The translations under genes and the position numbers were made by a program. This document shows, piece after piece, positions 15,118 through 17,069 of a stretch of DNA of 17,069 bases. Positions within the stretch are counted from its first letter, which is position 1. Every line of letters begins with the position of its first letter. The notes under the pieces were generated by a model. That model was not told where the DNA came from, did no database searches, and saw only the letters and a program-made list of their open reading frames with translations. The DNA is from Paracoccaceae bacterium (GTDB lineage: Bacteria; Pseudomonadota; Alphaproteobacteria; Rhodobacterales; Rhodobacteraceae), in NCBI GenBank assembly GCA_018222665.1, contig JAAEZW010000012.1, positions 1 through 17,069 on the forward strand, read 5' to 3'.

Positions 15118-17069
15118 TTATGCGGTTTGATCACCGTCGATTACCTCGGCGTCGTCTTCACCTTGATCTGCGATCCAGGCAACAGAGACGACCGTTTCAT
15201 CCGTTCCAGTGTTAAAGACACGTACCCCGCCTGCAGAGCGTGAGCGGAATGAAATGCCGTCCACAGGTACGCGAATAGACTGACCTTTGGATGTGACCAA
15301 CATGATCTGGTCCTGCATCTCAACTGGGAAGGAGGCAACGATTTCACCGCCGCGCATTGCCTTGTCCATGGCCGCCACGCCCATGCCGCCGCGTCCACGC
15401 ACGGGATAATCATGGCTTGAGGACATTTTGCCTGATCCGCCCTTTGTGATCGTTAGGATTAGGTTTTCTGCCGCTGACATTTCTGCATAGCGTTCTTGGG
15501 AAATTGTCGCGTTTTCACTGACACCTTCTTCGTCGCTGCTGCCTTCTTCATCCACCATGCCCGCAATTGCGCGGCGCATTTTCAGATAGGCGGCGCGTTC
15601 ATCCGATGTGGCATCGAAATGGCGCATGATCGACATGGACACAACGCGGTCCTCACCGACTAGGCGAATACCTCGCACGCCCGTTGATTTGCGCCCCTTG
15701 AACACACGCACGTCTGTGGTGGAAAAGCGGATCGCACGACCCGAATTTGTGAACAGCATCACATCATCATCTTCACCTGCAATGCGCGCATTGACCAATT
15801 CGATTCCCTCGGGCAGGTCCATCGCGATTTTGCCGTTTGAACGGACATTTGTGAAATCTGACAATGCATTTCGGCGAACGTCGCCCGCCGATGTGGCAAA
15901 GATAGTTTGTAGGTTGTCCCATTCCTCCTCGGGCACATCCACGGGCATGATTGCGGCGATGGACACACCTGTTGGGATGGGCAGGATATTCACAATGGCC
16001 TTGCCTTTGGCGGTGCGACCACCCTGTGGCAGGCGCCATGTTTTCAGTTTATAGGCCATCCCGTCAGTGGTGAAGAACAACAGTTGCGTATGCGTGTTGG
16101 CCACAAATAGGGTTGTGACCGCATCCTCATCCTTGGTTTGCATCCCCGATAGGCCCTTACCTCCGCGACGCTGCGCACGGAAATCGGCCAAGGGTGTGCG
16201 TTTGATGTATCCACCTGCGGTGACAGTCACAACCATATCTTCGCGTTCGATCAGGTCCTCATCTTCCATGTCCCCAGACCATTCAACGATCTCGGTGCGA
16301 CGGGGAACGGCGAATTGCTCTTTGACTTCCACCAATTCGGTACGGATAATGTCCATGATGCGATCGCGCGACGCAAGGATTTCCAAATATTCGCGGATTT
16401 TAAATGCTAATTCTTGGAGTTCGTCCGTAACTTCTTTGACGCCGATTTGCGTCAAACGCTGCAGGCGTAATTCAAGGATCGCGCGGGCCTGTGTTTCAGA
16501 CAGGTTATATGTCCCATCCTCATTCATCGTATGCGTTGGATCATCAATCAGTTGGATGTACTCCGCAATGTCATGCGCGGGCCAACGGCGCGTCATCAAT
16601 TTTTCACGCGCATCTGCGGCGTCTGCTGATCCGCGGATTGTGGCCACGACCTCATCAACGTTAGACACAGCAACCGCCAAACCACACAGGACGTGACTGC
16701 GTTCACGCGCTTTGCGCAATTCATAGGCCGTGCGGCGGGCAACCACCTCTTCGCGGAAATCGATAAAGTTGGTCAGGAAGGTGCGCAGGGTCAGTTGCTC
16801 TGGTCGTCCACCGTTCAAGGCCAACATGTTACAGCCAAAGGATGTCTGCATCGGTGTAAAGCGATACAGTTGGTTCAATACAACCTCGGCCGTCGCATCG
16901 CGTTTTAATTCGACAACAACACGCACACCATTGCGATCAGATTCGTCTTGAACATGTGCAATGCCTTCGATCTTTTTCTCGCGTACTTGTTCGGCGATTT
17001 TTTCAATCATCGAGGCTTTGTTCACCTGATAGGGGATTTCATCGATCACGATGGCATAGCGATCTTTGC
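15118..17069 (-). CDS. gyrA: DNA gyrase subunit A, 5' part beyond the window
   Basis: The frame is open to the right edge, with 649 complete codons seen, reading KDRYAIVIDEIPYQVNKA from 17067; the GTG at 17049 is an internal valine. The visible part holds the end of the breakage-reunion domain with its coiled-coil region, then the C-terminal beta-pinwheel that wraps DNA. The GyrA-box QRRGGKG lies at 16153-16173 and separates GyrA from topoisomerase IV ParC. The catalytic tyrosine and the quinolone-resistance region lie in the missing part. A charged insert (DEEGSSDEEGVSENATIS) interrupts the pinwheel near 15490-15560. GyrA with GyrB introduces negative supercoils using ATP. The protein ends DAEVIDGDQTA. 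Confidence 0.96.
   Translation of the reverse strand, partial: KDRYAIVIDEIPYQVNKASMIEKIAEQVREKKIEGIAHVQDESDRNGVRVVVELKRDATAEVVLNQLYRFTPMQTSFGCNMLALNGGRPEQLTLRTFLTNFIDFREEVVARRTAYELRKARERSHVLCGLAVAVSNVDEVVATIRGSADAADAREKLMTRRWPAHDIAEYIQLIDDPTHTMNEDGTYNLSETQARAILELRLQRLTQIGVKEVTDELQELAFKIREYLEILASRDRIMDIIRTELVEVKEQFAVPRRTEIVEWSGDMEDEDLIEREDMVVTVTAGGYIKRTPLADFRAQRRGGKGLSGMQTKDEDAVTTLFVANTHTQLLFFTTDGMAYKLKTWRLPQGGRTAKGKAIVNILPIPTGVSIAAIMPVDVPEEEWDNLQTIFATSAGDVRRNALSDFTNVRSNGKIAMDLPEGIELVNARIAGEDDDVMLFTNSGRAIRFSTTDVRVFKGRKSTGVRGIRLVGEDRVVSMSIMRHFDATSDERAAYLKMRRAIAGMVDEEGSSDEEGVSENATISQERYAEMSAAENLILTITKGGSGKMSSSHDYPVRGRGGMGVAAMDKAMRGGEIVASFPVEMQDQIMLVTSKGQSIRVPVDGISFRSRSAGGVRVFNTGTDETVVSVAWIADQGEDDAEVIDGDQTA

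Noticed and set aside
15056..15130. Small ORFs between the M32 peptidase and gyrA (a 20-codon plus-strand ORF at 15068, and a minus-strand open stretch reading IIDQIIKDALDWIEQSFHRL)
   Set aside because: The plus ORF lacks a ribosome binding site and overlaps gyrA. The minus stretch has no start codon and follows a stop, so neither is supportable beyond chance.
15608..16696. Long plus-strand open frames inside gyrA
   Set aside because: They are antisense shadows of a strongly conserved gyrA and rich in Ser/Arg, as expected from reverse reading of that gene.

Overview
The window looks like a stretch of core chromosome from an alphaproteobacterium of the order Rhodobacterales (Roseobacter group). 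This is judged from family knowledge, with no database search. Four things point that way: a ribosomal protein L21 with an Ala/Lys linker and a C-terminal helix-hairpin-helix tail, a ChpT-type phosphotransferase (CtrA pathway), an olsB-olsA ornithine-lipid pair, and a DUF3553 gene next to chpT. Base composition is moderate, a little over half G+C by eye. I see no rRNA, tRNA, transposase, phage gene or CRISPR array, and no gap between genes exceeds about 190 bases.

Layout, left to right. Bases 1-1284: the end of a PaaI-type thioesterase and a secreted DUF2059 protein, separated by a strong inverted repeat. Bases 1297-2490: rplU-rpmA with a recognisable promoter and a textbook terminator. Bases 2547-3848: a LysE-type exporter, a GNAT acetyltransferase, an unannotated 31-codon ORF and a terminator. 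Bases 3863-4889: two GNAT domains in tandem, interrupted by two one-base frameshifts. Bases 4965-8364: obgE, proB and proA, tightly packed (GTPase of ribosome assembly, then the first two steps of proline synthesis). Bases 8351-9173: chpT on the minus strand, frameshifted in a GC dinucleotide run, divergent from a DUF3553 gene. Bases 9290-10889: olsB-olsA, which make ornithine lipid. Bases 10886-11506: a thiamine-phosphate-synthase-like protein on the minus strand. Bases 11638-15055: trmJ (tRNA methyltransferase), ctaA (heme A synthase) and an M32 carboxypeptidase. Bases 15118-17069: the 3' two thirds of gyrA on the minus strand.

Most genes are housekeeping: translation (L21, L27, Obg, TrmJ), proline synthesis, membrane lipid, respiration (heme A), DNA topology and cell-cycle signalling. 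I found no clear new multi-gene system. The points worth a second look are the 31-codon ORF, the tandem GNAT fusion whose first frame break falls on a canonical GGGAAAC slippery heptamer, the frame break in chpT inside a (GC)5 run, the rplU leader, and a 12-bp stem ahead of the DUF2059 gene. All three frame breaks sit in homopolymer or dinucleotide runs, so sequencing or assembly error must be excluded before any biological reading.
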